Position numbers and translations under genes: made by a program. Shown here piece by piece: positions 53,280-62,038 of a stretch of 64,000 nt of DNA (positions within the stretch are counted from its first letter, which is position 1; each line of letters opens with the position of its first letter). The stretch comes from an uncultured Acetatifactor sp. (GTDB lineage Bacteria; Bacillota; Clostridia; Lachnospirales; Lachnospiraceae), in assembly GCA_910577665.1 (NCBI GenBank), contig CAJTOJ010000008.1, positions 60,179 through 124,178 on the forward strand, read 5' to 3'. The notes below the pieces were generated by a model. That model worked only from the letters and a program-made list of their open reading frames with translations, was not told where the DNA came from and made no database searches.

Positions 53280-53693
53280 TTACTCCCCATTCCACAAATT
53301 GCCCATACTGGTATCTTCTTCCCAGGCTTTGGTAATCTTCCAGCTCACGATCCCAAGTCTCTCCCCCTGGTCCTCCTTAAGCCTGAGTCCTACCATCAGA
53401 CTATAGTCCCCGTCTGTGATCCTCTTCCAGGTCACCCCCTCCGTATCCGTGGTGGTATCCGGAAGACTCTGCAGATCCATGCCTTCCTCCAGGGCCTTCC
53501 CCGCCTCCAGCAGGAACTTCTGCCCCTCTTCCTCCAGGCCATACCGGGTCTGCACCGTGGCGGCATATTTTTCCGCCATGGACAAATCCGCACGGGCTGT
53601 TGTAAACGTCAGGATCCCCAATGTTGTCATGCAGATACTGATGACCGCAAGCAATAGGGCCAGCGGACCCAGTCTGATCGGAATATGCTTCAT
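53280..53693 (-). CDS. Membrane-anchored protein of the pilus-like operon
   Basis: 137 residues: one N-terminal membrane helix (residues 8-32) and an extracellular-type domain of about 100 residues with many acidic residues. No prepilin peptidase site (Gly before Phe/Met with Glu5) is seen. Not assigned to a family; its place between PilT and other short single-helix proteins suggests a minor pilin or assembly factor role. Confidence 0.65.
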   Translation of the reverse strand: MKHIPIRLGPLALLLAVISICMTTLGILTFTTARADLSMAEKYAATVQTRYGLEEEGQKFLLEAGKALEEGMDLQSLPDTTTDTEGVTWKRITDGDYSLMVGLRLKEDQGERLGIVSWKITKAWEEDTSMGNLWNGE

Positions 53694-53744
53694 ATACCTG
53701 TCTCACCTTTCCAAACGCTCTGTTTATCCTGGTTTTCGCAGTCA

Positions 53745-54215
53745 CTATCTGTCAGTCTCCCCGCCCAGACAGACTGCTGTCTCCAGTGTATACACCGGCT
53801 CGGCACCGCCCCTCCAGTACACGGCAATACGGCCTTCCATAAGTTCCGCGCCATCTTCCCCGGCAGGTATCCACTCCACTTCCACATAATAATTCCCTGT
53901 GCTCTCCTGCAAGGGCTTCTCCCCCACATCATCATAATAGGCACAGCGGATCATGCGGCCAGCATCATTCCTGGAGGGAATCAGCCAGCCTTCCCCGAGC
54001 AGTGCAACAAATGCCTCCCAGCTGTCAGAGGCTGCCAACAGCTGGGCTGTATTCTCCGCCAGACAGACCGCATTGGTCAGCACCCTGGCCTGGGTGCTCT
54101 GCCGCCTGGAAAGGGCGAACACCTGGGTCAGCACCAGAATCACCACCATGAACACGGCGATAAGCACCAACATTTCCATATAAAAAGCTGTTATGTGTTG
54201 TTGTCTCTTCTTCAT
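53745..54215 (-). CDS. Membrane-anchored minor-pilin-like protein
   Basis: 156 residues with one N-terminal helix (MLVLIAVFMVVILVLTQVF, about residues 14-33) whose context FYMEMLVLIAVFMVVIL resembles a class of pseudopilin helices, followed by an alpha-helical spine (NAVCLAENTAQLLAA) and a beta-rich domain. No Gly cleavage site. ATG at 54215 is preferred though two in-frame ATGs lie just upstream. Likely a structural or accessory part of the pilus-like machine. Confidence 0.65.
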   Translation of the reverse strand: MKKRQQHITAFYMEMLVLIAVFMVVILVLTQVFALSRRQSTQARVLTNAVCLAENTAQLLAASDSWEAFVALLGEGWLIPSRNDAGRMIRCAYYDDVGEKPLQESTGNYYVEVEWIPAGEDGAELMEGRIAVYWRGGAEPVYTLETAVCLGGETDR

Positions 54216-54283
54216 CCTGCCATCCATTCCCCGCCACAGCACTCCTTATTCACCCAAAAAACCAAGGCAGCCAAATGCAGTTT

Positions 54284-54751
54284 TCATTTCTCCTGTCCAC
54301 GCCCACAGTGGGAGTATAGCAATACTTCCCCGGCATCCGTATGTACGGCATAGATCCCGTCTCCTCTCTCCTCCACCTGGAAGAGAGCCGTCTCCCCGAT
54401 CACCATAGCCATATCAGGCAGTATCTCAGACTCAAGGCGCCCATAATCCTCCACCAGCACACCTTTCTCCTGGTAGATCCGGAAGGCATATCCGGTACTG
54501 CCATCTGCAATCACCAATATGGTCCTCCCGCCTTCTTCCTTCACCGAAACAGACCCTTCTGTATCATTGGCCCTGGCACAGGTAGACAGGTAGCCAAGCA
54601 GCGCCCTGGTCTTATTATTCCTGCCCTGGCTGTCCACAATATCCCTGTAGGTACTGGCTCCAAAGGAAACCAGCAGGAAAAAACCTGCCAGGAAGAGGGT
54701 TACAATCCCTATGGTAAAATAGATAACCGGCGATCTGCCACTGCGTTTCAT
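54284..54751 (-). CDS. Membrane-anchored protein, DUF4860-like
   Basis: 155 residues with an N-terminal helix (residues 8-32, VIYFTIGIVTLFLAGFFLLV) and a small extracellular beta domain. The pattern SPVIYFTIG...SFGASTYRDIV resembles DUF4860 proteins of Clostridia, a tentative match from memory. AGGAG precedes the ATG at 54751. Its 3' end lies 69 bp before the next gene of the operon. Confidence 0.65.
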   Translation of the reverse strand: MKRSGRSPVIYFTIGIVTLFLAGFFLLVSFGASTYRDIVDSQGRNNKTRALLGYLSTCARANDTEGSVSVKEEGGRTILVIADGSTGYAFRIYQEKGVLVEDYGRLESEILPDMAMVIGETALFQVEERGDGIYAVHTDAGEVLLYSHCGRGQEK

Positions 54752-54779
54752 CAGATATTCTCTCCTCTCGGCTGACAGG

Positions 54780-55097
54780 TCATGGCTTTGCATGTACCGT
54801 CACATATGGTGGCAGGTTGGATGCGAAAGCATCATACACCACATAAAAGTCCCTGGTGTTGACCTGCAATCCGTAATTCTCCTCCAGATAAGCCAGGTTG
54901 GGCGGATAGTTCCCTTCCACCACATAGCATTGCAGGGCACTGCGCTGGATCGCAGCCTGCAGCGCCACGGCGCTTTCCTCTTCCATGTCCCTGGAGGAAG
55001 TGCCGGATACCTTCCAGCCAGCATATATCCCTATGGCTATAAGCACTGCTGCCAGCACCACAATGGGCCAGCGTCTCTTCTTTTTATCAGAATACAC
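54780..55097 (-). CDS. Pilin-like membrane-anchored protein
   Basis: 105 residues starting at GTG after AGGAGGTCATAA. A basic start MYSDKKKRRW, one helix (residues 11-28), then a soluble domain with AVALQAAIQRSALQCYVVEGNYPPNLAYLEENYGL, the length and pattern of the alphaN/beta part in small type IV pilin-like proteins (GNYPxxLxxL is typical of pseudopilins). The prepilin Gly-Phe cleavage site is not obvious. First gene after pilC, where pseudopilins often lie. Confidence 0.7.
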   Translation of the reverse strand: MYSDKKKRRWPIVVLAAVLIAIGIYAGWKVSGTSSRDMEEESAVALQAAIQRSALQCYVVEGNYPPNLAYLEENYGLQVNTRDFYVVYDAFASNLPPYVTVHAKP

Positions 55098-55139
55098 TTA
55101 TGACCTCCTGTCTCTCCACCAGGGTCTTCCAGATCCTGT

Positions 55140-56195
55140 TCAGCCAATGGAATTCATCATCCCGATCAATGGCAGCATGACACTGAGAAGGGATATCCCG
55201 ATGGTCAGCATCAAGATGCCCGACAGCAGCGGATCCACTATCCCTACCAGTCTGTCCACCACATTGATGCAATGCTCCTCCAGCAGACCATTCAGGCGCT
55301 GGAGCACAGACTCCAGACTACCGCTGCGCTCTCCTGCAAGAAGCATCCTCCCATAGACCGGCTCAAAGAGTTCCTCATTGTATGCTGCCTGGGCAATGCT
55401 GTGTCCCTCTTCCATATGTCCCACACAGCGGCGGAGCTTCTCCTCCACCGGCTTGCAGTCTGTCATCTTCATGCTCTCAATCACCGCTACATCCTGCATC
55501 TCCCCGCTGGCCAGATACGTGGACAGGGCAGCTGTAAAACGGAACATCCCCATGCCCTCCAGGATGGTGGCACATACCGGTATCTTCCGAAGGACCCCTT
55601 CCACTACAGAGCGCTTCTTGCTGTTCCACAGTACCCTGCCGGCCACCAGTACCACTACCAGAACCACCATTACCACCATGGCCAGCCAGCAGAACCCATA
55701 TGCCCAGCCTATGTAACGATAGGAGGAAGCGGCAAGGCTTCCTGTCAGACTGTCATACACCCCTGTGAAGGCAGGCAGCACCATGGCCAGCATCACTGCC
55801 AGCACAGCTATGATCAGCACCAGCATCACAGCCGGATAGGTCAAGGCATTTTTCAGCTTGTCTGATATGGTCTTCTGATCCGCATAGTAGCGGGATAACC
55901 GGAACAACACGTCCTCCAGCCGTCCCGTGGCTTCCCCTGCCAGGACCATCTGTATGGCATACCGTGGAAAGATCCCCACTGCCTTCATGGCACTCGACAG
56001 GCTCTTGCCCTGTTCCGTCTCCTGTCGCATGACTGCAAGTCCCTTTTCCAGGACACCGCCGCTTCCCGGCTTCTTCCCCTGGCCCTGCTGTAAAAGTGCA
56101 ATTGCTTCATCCATCTGTATTCCTGACTGCACCATCATCGCCATACTCTCACAGAATGCACTGACCCCCAGGTCATCCAGTTTCCCGTATCTCAT
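55140..56195 (-). CDS. pilC: PilC/GspF-type inner membrane platform protein
   Basis: Membrane scaffold of a type IV pilus or type II secretion-like machine, 351 residues. Two T2SSF repeats each carry the helical cytoplasmic domain and membrane helices (first: MMVQSGIQMDEAI, VLAGEATGRLEDVL; second: ALSTYLASGEMQDV, MLLAGERSGSLESVL), with the GExTGxLe motif in both. ATG at 56195 follows AGGAGGG within the R3 leader module. Starts the operon pilC - four small anchored proteins - pilT. Confidence 0.92.
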   Translation of the reverse strand: MRYGKLDDLGVSAFCESMAMMVQSGIQMDEAIALLQQGQGKKPGSGGVLEKGLAVMRQETEQGKSLSSAMKAVGIFPRYAIQMVLAGEATGRLEDVLFRLSRYYADQKTISDKLKNALTYPAVMLVLIIAVLAVMLAMVLPAFTGVYDSLTGSLAASSYRYIGWAYGFCWLAMVVMVVLVVVLVAGRVLWNSKKRSVVEGVLRKIPVCATILEGMGMFRFTAALSTYLASGEMQDVAVIESMKMTDCKPVEEKLRRCVGHMEEGHSIAQAAYNEELFEPVYGRMLLAGERSGSLESVLQRLNGLLEEHCINVVDRLVGIVDPLLSGILMLTIGISLLSVMLPLIGMMNSIG

Positions 56196-56236
56196 GCTCA
56201 CACCCTCCTGCACGCTTTGGCGCACATACCAATCAT
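56196..56236 (-). repeat. Hairpin-plus-ribosome-site leader module R3, copy 2 (pilC)
   Basis: TGATTGGTATGTGCGC-CAAA-GCGTGCAGGAGGGTG on the minus strand; matches the DUF3737 leader in order and in sequence outside the loop. Confidence 0.6.
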
Positions 56237-56356
56237 CAATGAACGTCTGACCCCGCACTTCCAGGCATGCGGTTCCTGGCATCCGTGCCATCAAAAGATG
56301 GCAATGGCCTTCCATTTCCCAGAAACACTCCGCCTCTTAGCCATCTGCGCAGTCTT

Positions 56357-57361
56357 TCAATAATAACTCGTATCTGTATAGTTGTTCCCATCCCCAACAA
56401 AACTGGTATCTGCCCCTCCGGCGGAAAAAGTCAGATCCAGCCTGTTCCAGGAATCTGCAGATACCTGGAACTTCACTGTGACCCACCCTGTCTCTTCCGT
56501 GTAGAACATATTCCAGGCATGGTAGACATCATCCGGGGATACATCCCCGAATACCATCTTGGTAGGAATACCCTGGCTCCGCAGCATAGCTGCTGTCAGT
56601 GATGCATAGTCAAAGCAGATGCCCTTGCCTGTGGCCAGTGTCTCATCCACATCCGGCAGATACCCGGACTGGACAGATTCCGCCTTCGGATAATCATACT
56701 TTACATTGGCAGTAATATAATCATATACCGCCGTCACCACGCCCAGGGCATCTTCCGCTTTTTGCGCCAGTTCTGCTGCCTTCTTCACGCATTCTGAATC
56801 CTGGCTGTAATTTACATAATCACTGGGACGCAGGAAAGGCTGGAACTCATCTGCAAGAACCACATCCTTCTGTGCCGTGTAGATGGGCGCATACTTGCCC
56901 TCTGTCACATTCTCCATGACTTTAAAGGTATAAGTGCCATCTCCGCTCTGTAAGGGAAAAACAGACGGTGTTCCGTCCGAAGCGATGTTGTAATTATACT
57001 TGATATCCCCTTTCAGAACCTGGAATTTCAGTCTCTTGCCAGATTCTGCACTGACTGCCACGTATCCCTGGCTTAAAGCAGACAGATCCAGTTTCACAGT
57101 CTCTGTCCCTTCCGCCTTGTCGGCATGGAAAGCAGAATCTGCAAATTCAGGTGCCTGATAAGGCACAAAAGTAGTCTCACTGTCCTGTGAAACCATGGAA
57201 AGGCCCTCATCGGACGCTTCTTCCCCTGTCTCAGGTATTACAGCAGAGACCGACCCTGCCTGTGGGTTCCCATTCTCGCCCCTGCCATCTCCTGCCCTGC
57301 CACACCCCAGCAGGGACAAAAGCATAGCCAGGCAAATGCCATACATTTTTATTCGACGCAT
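56357..57361 (-). CDS. Transglutaminase-like lipoprotein
   Basis: Surface lipoprotein of 334 residues. The lipobox LLGC puts the acylated cysteine at residue 20, followed by a Gly/Ser/Glu-rich linker. The C-terminal transglutaminase-like core has the Cys-His-Asp set: GKGICFDYASL, DVYHAWNMF and the Asp in WNRLDLTF. Such proteins in Gram-positives may act as peptidases or isopeptide enzymes on wall peptides; substrate unknown. ATG at 57361 chosen for signal-peptide length; ribosome site is weak. A consensus promoter is 80-110 bp upstream. Confidence 0.88.
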   Translation of the reverse strand: MRRIKMYGICLAMLLSLLGCGRAGDGRGENGNPQAGSVSAVIPETGEEASDEGLSMVSQDSETTFVPYQAPEFADSAFHADKAEGTETVKLDLSALSQGYVAVSAESGKRLKFQVLKGDIKYNYNIASDGTPSVFPLQSGDGTYTFKVMENVTEGKYAPIYTAQKDVVLADEFQPFLRPSDYVNYSQDSECVKKAAELAQKAEDALGVVTAVYDYITANVKYDYPKAESVQSGYLPDVDETLATGKGICFDYASLTAAMLRSQGIPTKMVFGDVSPDDVYHAWNMFYTEETGWVTVKFQVSADSWNRLDLTFSAGGADTSFVGDGNNYTDTSYY

Positions 57362-57442
57362 AGTATCCCAATACCCCCGTTGTGCCTTTTCGTCAGCAAC
57401 ACCGACATTCCCGGCAGGATATAAAACCATCCAGTCCTTTTT

Positions 57443-57471
57443 ATTTTAATACAGTTGGTACCACAAGTCAA
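57443..57471 (-). promoter_or_regulatory. Promoter of the transglutaminase-like lipoprotein gene
   Basis: TTGACT (57471-57466), 17-bp spacer, TAAAAT (57448-57443). Confidence 0.75.
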
Positions 57472-57485
57472 CAATCCCACAGGAA

Positions 57486-57518
57486 GAAAAAAAGAAGCCC
57501 AGGCCATAAACCTGCGCT
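57486..57518 (-). terminator. Terminator of the three-tRNA operon
   Basis: GCGCAGG...CCTGGGC hairpin followed by TTCTTTTTTTC on the minus strand. Confidence 0.7.
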
Positions 57519-57537
57519 CTCCATTCCCTCTTAGGAA

Positions 57538-57611
57538 CGACCCAGATCGGACTCGAACCGACGACCTCCGCCGTGACAGGGCGGCGCTCTAACCAACTGA
57601 GCCACTGGGCC
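57538..57611 (-). tRNA. tRNA-Asp (anticodon GUC)
   Basis: Acceptor GGCCCAG/CTGGGTC, discriminator G, anticodon loop CTGTCAC between CCGCC and GGCGG. Confidence 0.95.
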
Positions 57612-57639
57612 TTATAAATGCGGTGAGATTACTCTCAAA

Positions 57640-57713
57640 TGGACCTTCGGGGACTCGAACCCAGGACCGACCGGTTATGAGCCGGTTGCTCTAACCAACT
57701 GAGCTAAAGGTCC
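57640..57713 (-). tRNA. tRNA-Met (anticodon CAU, elongator type)
   Basis: Acceptor GGACCTT/AAGGTCC is fully paired, so it is not an initiator; anticodon loop CTCATAA between ACCGG and CCGGT. A lysidine-modified Ile reading cannot be excluded from sequence alone. Confidence 0.9.
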
Positions 57714-57743
57714 GCATACCCTCTCGGGAAGCATAGACACTGC

Positions 57744-57815
57744 TGACTCCAACGGGAATCGAACCCGTGTTACCGCCGTGAAAGGGCGATGTCTTAACCG
57801 CTTGACCATGGAGCC
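57744..57815 (-). tRNA. tRNA-Glu (anticodon UUC)
   Basis: Acceptor GGCTCCA/TGGAGTC, anticodon loop CTTTCAC, T-arm CGGGTTCGATTCCCG. Confidence 0.95.
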
Positions 57816-57880
57816 TGGACTGCCATTGCGGCTGGATTCACGCAAAAAATGCGGAACCGCGGAATGACTTAACAAAAGAC

Positions 57881-57909
57881 ATGTTACCATATTTCCCGGC
57901 GTTTGGCAA
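57881..57909 (-). promoter_or_regulatory. Promoter of the Glu-Met-Asp tRNA operon
   Basis: TTGCCA (57909-57904), 17-bp spacer, TAACAT (57886-57881) preceded by TGG. It abuts the end of the ftsH remnant. Confidence 0.7.
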
Positions 57910-57930
57910 GAGAATTTTCCATTTTTTTGC

Positions 57931-58284
57931 GGAATGATAAATGTCAGAAGGAAACTCATCAGAGGAGACATTGTCCTCTCAATATTTTGGGCAAATCGGG
58001 CACCAGATTCATACAGCCGCCATGTCAATGTCTGGTCATTCATTGCTCCCGTGGTAAAAATGACCGTATTTTCTTTGTTGGTGAAAATGATTTGGGAATC
58101 AGTTACTTCCACCTTTCCAATATCCTTTTCTTCGAACATCCGCATAAATGTGTCATAATCTACTTCCAGCACCTGTCCCTAAATCAATAGCAATGTTATG
58201 AATAGATTGAACAGCAGCATGATCAACAGAACAAATCCCATAATAATAAATCATTGGTTTTTCAGGCGCCTTAACCTCTTTCAT
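57931..58284 (-). pseudogene. Decayed N-terminal fragment of an FtsH-like protease gene
   Basis: A strong ribosome site (AGAGGAG) and ATG at 58284 open a frame MKEVKAPEKPMIYYY that then shifts. The membrane helix continues in another frame (GFVLLIMLLFNLFITLLLI), hits a TAG, and the FtsH extracellular domain follows as VLEVDYDTFMRMFEEKDIGKVEV and MSPLMSFLLTFII. Homology stops near 57931, where the second helix should continue, and no AAA or protease domain exists. So it has a frameshift, a nonsense codon and a 3' deletion. The assignment to FtsH is from recognised N-terminal sequence of clostridial FtsH. Confidence 0.7.
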
Positions 58285-58350
58285 ACAAATCTCCTCTTTC
58301 TCGTTACATCTGCTTCTTACCTCAAACCTCAGCAACAAAGCAAATAGATC

Positions 58351-60228
58351 TCACTCCTGCTCCAGCTTACCGGTATAAAGCTGATAATACATCCCCTTCT
58401 TCGCCAGCAGGCTCTCATGGTCCCCCCGCTCCACGATCCGCCCGTGATCCAGTACCATGATCACGTCCGAATTCTTGATGGTGGAAAGCCTGTGGGCGAT
58501 CACAAATACCGTCCTGCCTTTCATCAACCGATCCATGCCGTCCTGCACGATCTTTTCCGTGCGGGTGTCAATGCTTGAGGTGGCCTCGTCCAGGATCAGC
58601 ACCGGCGGGTCTGCCACCGCCACCCTGGCGATGGCCAGGAGCTGGCGCTGTCCCTGGGAAAGGCTGCTGCCGCTGCCCTTCAACTGCGTCCGGTATCCAT
58701 CGGGAAGCCTCATGATAAAGTCATGGGCGTTTGCCAGCTTTGCTGCCCGGATGACCTCCTCCTCCGTGGCATCCAGCTTCCCGTAGCGGATATTGTCCAT
58801 GACAGTCCCGGTGAACAGATGGGTATCCTGCAGTACCAGCCCCAGGGAATGGCGCAGGTCGTCCTTTTTGATCTTATTGATGTTGATGCCGTCATAGCGG
58901 ATCTTGCCGTCCTGCACATCGTAAAACCGGTTGATCAGGTTGGTGATGGTTGTCTTCCCCGCGCCGGTGGCTCCCACAAAGGCCACCTTCTGCCCCGGCC
59001 TGGCGAAGATCTCGATGTCGTGCAGGATCTCCTTATCTTCCGTATATCCAAAATCTACATGGTCGAATACCACGTCCCCCTCCATGAGCTGGTAGGTGGT
59101 GGTGTCGTCCGCCTTATGGTAATGCTTCCACGCCCAGATTCCTGTCCGCTCCGACACCTCTGTCAGGTTCCCCCGGGCATCGTACCTGGCATTCACAAGC
59201 TTCACATATCCGCCGTCCTGTTCCGGCTCTTCATCCAGCAGCCCGAAGATCCTCTCCGCCCCCGCGATGGCCATGATGATGGAATTCAGCTGCTGGGAAA
59301 GCTGGGAGATGGGCTGGTTGAAGGAACGGGAGAACTGCAGGAAAGATGCCAGGGTGCCAAGGGTCATCCGCTCTCCAAAAATAGACAGGCAGGCTCCAAC
59401 CATTGCAATCACCGCGTAGCTCATATACCCCAGATTGCCCAGCACTGGCATCAGGATGCTGGCGTACCGGTTGGCGTTGTTGGCGCTGTCCCGCAGCTTC
59501 TTGTTCAGCTCCTTAAAATCCTGTACGCAGGCCTCTTCATGGCAGAATACTTTCACTACCTTCTGGCCTTCCATCATTTCCTCTATATAGCCGTTCAAGT
59601 TACCCACGTCCGTCTGCTGTTTCACAAAATAATATCCGCTCTTTGAGGAGATGGTCCTGGTGGCGAACACCATGCAGACGACCATCACCACAGTGATCAG
59701 GGTCAGGGGCGGGCTCAAAACCAGCATGGAGACAAATACGCCCACGATCGTGATCACTGCGGACAGCATCTGGGGCATGCTCTGGCTGATCACCTGCCGC
59801 AGGGTGTCCGTGTCATTGGTATAGATGCTCATGATATCCCCGTGGAACTTGGTGTCGAAATACCGGACCGGCAGACGCTCCATATGGCCAAACAGGTCGT
59901 CCCTCACGGTCTTTAACATTCCCTGGGACACATAGATCATGATGAAGTTATAGGCCCAGGTGCAGAACACGCCGATATAGTAAACCGCCGCCATCGCCAA
60001 CAACGCCCGTAAAAGAGGGGCCAGATCAGGACGGGCCTGGTTGACGAAAGGCAGGATGTAGTCATCGATCAAGTTCCTCATGAACAGGGTGCCGCCGATA
60101 TTCGCGGCGGTGCTGGCCAGGATGCACAACGCCACAAGCAGGCACTGCCATTTATATTGTTTCAGAACATATGCGATCAGGCGCTTCAGTGTTGCTCCCA
60201 TATTCTTCTTACCTTCCGCTTTCATCAT
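58351..60228 (-). CDS. ABC exporter half with canonical ATPase site (MdlB-like)
   Basis: 625 residues, second half of the third heterodimeric exporter. Walker A GATGAGKTT, signature SLSQGQRQLLAIARV, Walker B VLILDEATSSIDT. An insertion of about 35 residues (YDARGNLTEVSERTGIWAWKHYHK) precedes the ATPase domain, as in some BmrC/BmrD-like pairs. ATG at 60228 follows AAAGGAGGG; a second ATG is next to it. It overlaps the partner gene by 20 bases. The upstream inverted repeat suggests drug-inducible control. Confidence 0.93.
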   Translation of the reverse strand: MMKAEGKKNMGATLKRLIAYVLKQYKWQCLLVALCILASTAANIGGTLFMRNLIDDYILPFVNQARPDLAPLLRALLAMAAVYYIGVFCTWAYNFIMIYVSQGMLKTVRDDLFGHMERLPVRYFDTKFHGDIMSIYTNDTDTLRQVISQSMPQMLSAVITIVGVFVSMLVLSPPLTLITVVMVVCMVFATRTISSKSGYYFVKQQTDVGNLNGYIEEMMEGQKVVKVFCHEEACVQDFKELNKKLRDSANNANRYASILMPVLGNLGYMSYAVIAMVGACLSIFGERMTLGTLASFLQFSRSFNQPISQLSQQLNSIIMAIAGAERIFGLLDEEPEQDGGYVKLVNARYDARGNLTEVSERTGIWAWKHYHKADDTTTYQLMEGDVVFDHVDFGYTEDKEILHDIEIFARPGQKVAFVGATGAGKTTITNLINRFYDVQDGKIRYDGININKIKKDDLRHSLGLVLQDTHLFTGTVMDNIRYGKLDATEEEVIRAAKLANAHDFIMRLPDGYRTQLKGSGSSLSQGQRQLLAIARVAVADPPVLILDEATSSIDTRTEKIVQDGMDRLMKGRTVFVIAHRLSTIKNSDVIMVLDHGRIVERGDHESLLAKKGMYYQLYTGKLEQE

Positions 60229-61951
60229 CGCCGCCCTCCTTTGTCTGTGATTCGTAGATTTCCCTGTAGACCGGGCAGCTTCCCAGCAGCTCCTCATGGG
60301 TGCCCGCCGCCTCCATCCTGCCGTTGTCAAATACCAGGATCCTGTCCGCATCCTGGATGGATGAGATCCTCTGGGCTATGACGATCTTCGTGGTGTCCGG
60401 TATCTCCTCCCAGAAGGCCCTGCGGATCAGCGCGTCCGTTTTGGTGTCCACAGCGCTGGTGGAATCATCCAGGATCAATATCTTCGGTTTCTTCAAAAGC
60501 GCCCTGGCGATGCAGAGCCTCTGCTTCTGCCCTCCGGATACGTTTGCCCCGCCCCGTTCCATGTAGGTATCATATCCGGCCGGGAAATCTCGGATGAATT
60601 CGTCCGCTTGGGCAAGGCGGCAGGCACGGACGATCTCCTCATCCGTAGCGTCTTCCTTTCCCCACCGCAGATTCTCCTTGATCGTACCGGAAAACAGCAC
60701 ATTCTTCTGCAGAACCATGGCCACGTTGTCCCGCAGGCTGGCCATATCATAATCCTTCACCGGGATGCCTCCAACCCGCACTTCCCCCCTGGTGACATCG
60801 TAAAGCCTGGGGATCAGCGCGGCAAAGGAGGACTTGGCGCTCCCGGTGCCGCCCAGGATGCCGATGGTCTCCCCCGGCTTGATATGGATGGTCAGGTCGT
60901 TCAGCACTTCCTTTCCCGGATTGGACGGATAGGCGAAACTCACCTGCTCAAAATCAATGGATCCGTCCGGAACCTCTTTGACTCCGTGGGGCACGCTGTA
61001 CAGGTCCGGCTCCTCGGCCAGGACCTCCCAGATCCTCTCCCCCGATGCTCTCGACATAATGAGCATTACAAAGGTCATGGACACCATCATCAGGCTCATC
61101 AGGATATTGATGACGTATGTAAACATGCTCATAAGCTGCCCTTCCGTCAGGCTTCCTGTGATGATCATCCTGGCCCCCATCCATGAGATCAGCAGGATGC
61201 AGGAATACATGGAGAACTGCATCACCGGGGAGTTCAGGGCAAGGAGCTTTTCCGCGCTTACGAACAGGCCGCGGATCTTTTCGCTCTCCTTCTCAAACCG
61301 CCTGGTCTCATACTCCTCCCGCACAAAGGACTTCACCACGCGCATCCCGTTCACGTTCTCCTGCACCCTGGCGTTCAGCTCATCGTATTCGTGGAACACC
61401 CGCCTTAAGGTGGGATTGGCCCTTGACGAGATCAGGGCCAGCACGGCAGCCAGGCAGACGATCACGATTAGGAAGATCAAGGCGAAGCGGGGATGGATCA
61501 GGAATGTCATCACCATGGCGCTGACCAGCATGATGGGTGCCCTGACGCAGATGCGGATGGACATCTGGAACGCCTGCTGCACATTCGATACATCTGTGGT
61601 CATCCTGGTCACAAGCCCCGCCGTGGAAAATTTGTCTATGTTGGAGAAGGAGAATGTCTGGATCCTCTCATACATGGCCTGCCGCAGGTTCATGGCAAAA
61701 CCGGAGCTGGCGCTGGATGCCGTCCTGCCGGATTCCACCCCGAACCACAGGGCCAGCATGGCCGCCCCGATCATGGCAAGGCCGATCAGCACCACCTTTC
61801 CAATGCTCTGGTCCGCCAGGCCGTAATCAATGATGGCGGCCATCATAATGGGGATGATGACCTCCAGGATGACTTCCAGGACAACGAATACCGGCGTGAG
61901 GATGGCATCTTTTTTGTAATCTCCGATCTGTTTCAAAAGTGTCTTAAACAT
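60209..61951 (-). CDS. ABC exporter half with degenerate ATPase site (MdlA-like)
   Basis: 580 residues, first half of the pair. Walker A is GGTGSAKSSF, with Ala replacing the usual Gly before Lys; Walker B is ILILDDSTSAVDT, with Asp instead of the catalytic Glu; signature VSGGQKQRLCIARAL. Both changes mark the non-catalytic site of heterodimeric exporters. ATG at 61951 follows GGGAGGC. Lies downstream of an 11-bp inverted repeat that could be a regulator site. Confidence 0.93.
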   Translation of the reverse strand: MFKTLLKQIGDYKKDAILTPVFVVLEVILEVIIPIMMAAIIDYGLADQSIGKVVLIGLAMIGAAMLALWFGVESGRTASSASSGFAMNLRQAMYERIQTFSFSNIDKFSTAGLVTRMTTDVSNVQQAFQMSIRICVRAPIMLVSAMVMTFLIHPRFALIFLIVIVCLAAVLALISSRANPTLRRVFHEYDELNARVQENVNGMRVVKSFVREEYETRRFEKESEKIRGLFVSAEKLLALNSPVMQFSMYSCILLISWMGARMIITGSLTEGQLMSMFTYVINILMSLMMVSMTFVMLIMSRASGERIWEVLAEEPDLYSVPHGVKEVPDGSIDFEQVSFAYPSNPGKEVLNDLTIHIKPGETIGILGGTGSAKSSFAALIPRLYDVTRGEVRVGGIPVKDYDMASLRDNVAMVLQKNVLFSGTIKENLRWGKEDATDEEIVRACRLAQADEFIRDFPAGYDTYMERGGANVSGGQKQRLCIARALLKKPKILILDDSTSAVDTKTDALIRRAFWEEIPDTTKIVIAQRISSIQDADRILVFDNGRMEAAGTHEELLGSCPVYREIYESQTKEGGDDESGR

Positions 61952-61980
61952 AAATGCCTCCCGTTTATTCCAATCATCTT

Positions 61981-62025
61981 TCAAACAGTAACCGTTCTGA
62001 TAACCCTTGAACTGTTACTTCAAAC
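61981..62025. promoter_or_regulatory. Inverted repeat, candidate operator of the third exporter pair
   Basis: AGTAACCGTTC and GAACTGTTACT (10 of 11 pairs) separated by 11 bp, each flanked by a TTTGAA-type sequence. It is 30-75 bp upstream of the exporter start, a place and shape typical of MerR-like drug regulators; no regulator gene is in the window. Confidence 0.45.
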
Positions 62026-62038
62026 ATCATTCCTGTTT

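Noticed and set aside
57675..58172. 165-residue ORF on the minus strand
   Set aside because: It joins the ftsH remnant to translated tRNA-Glu and tRNA-Met sequence; not a real protein.
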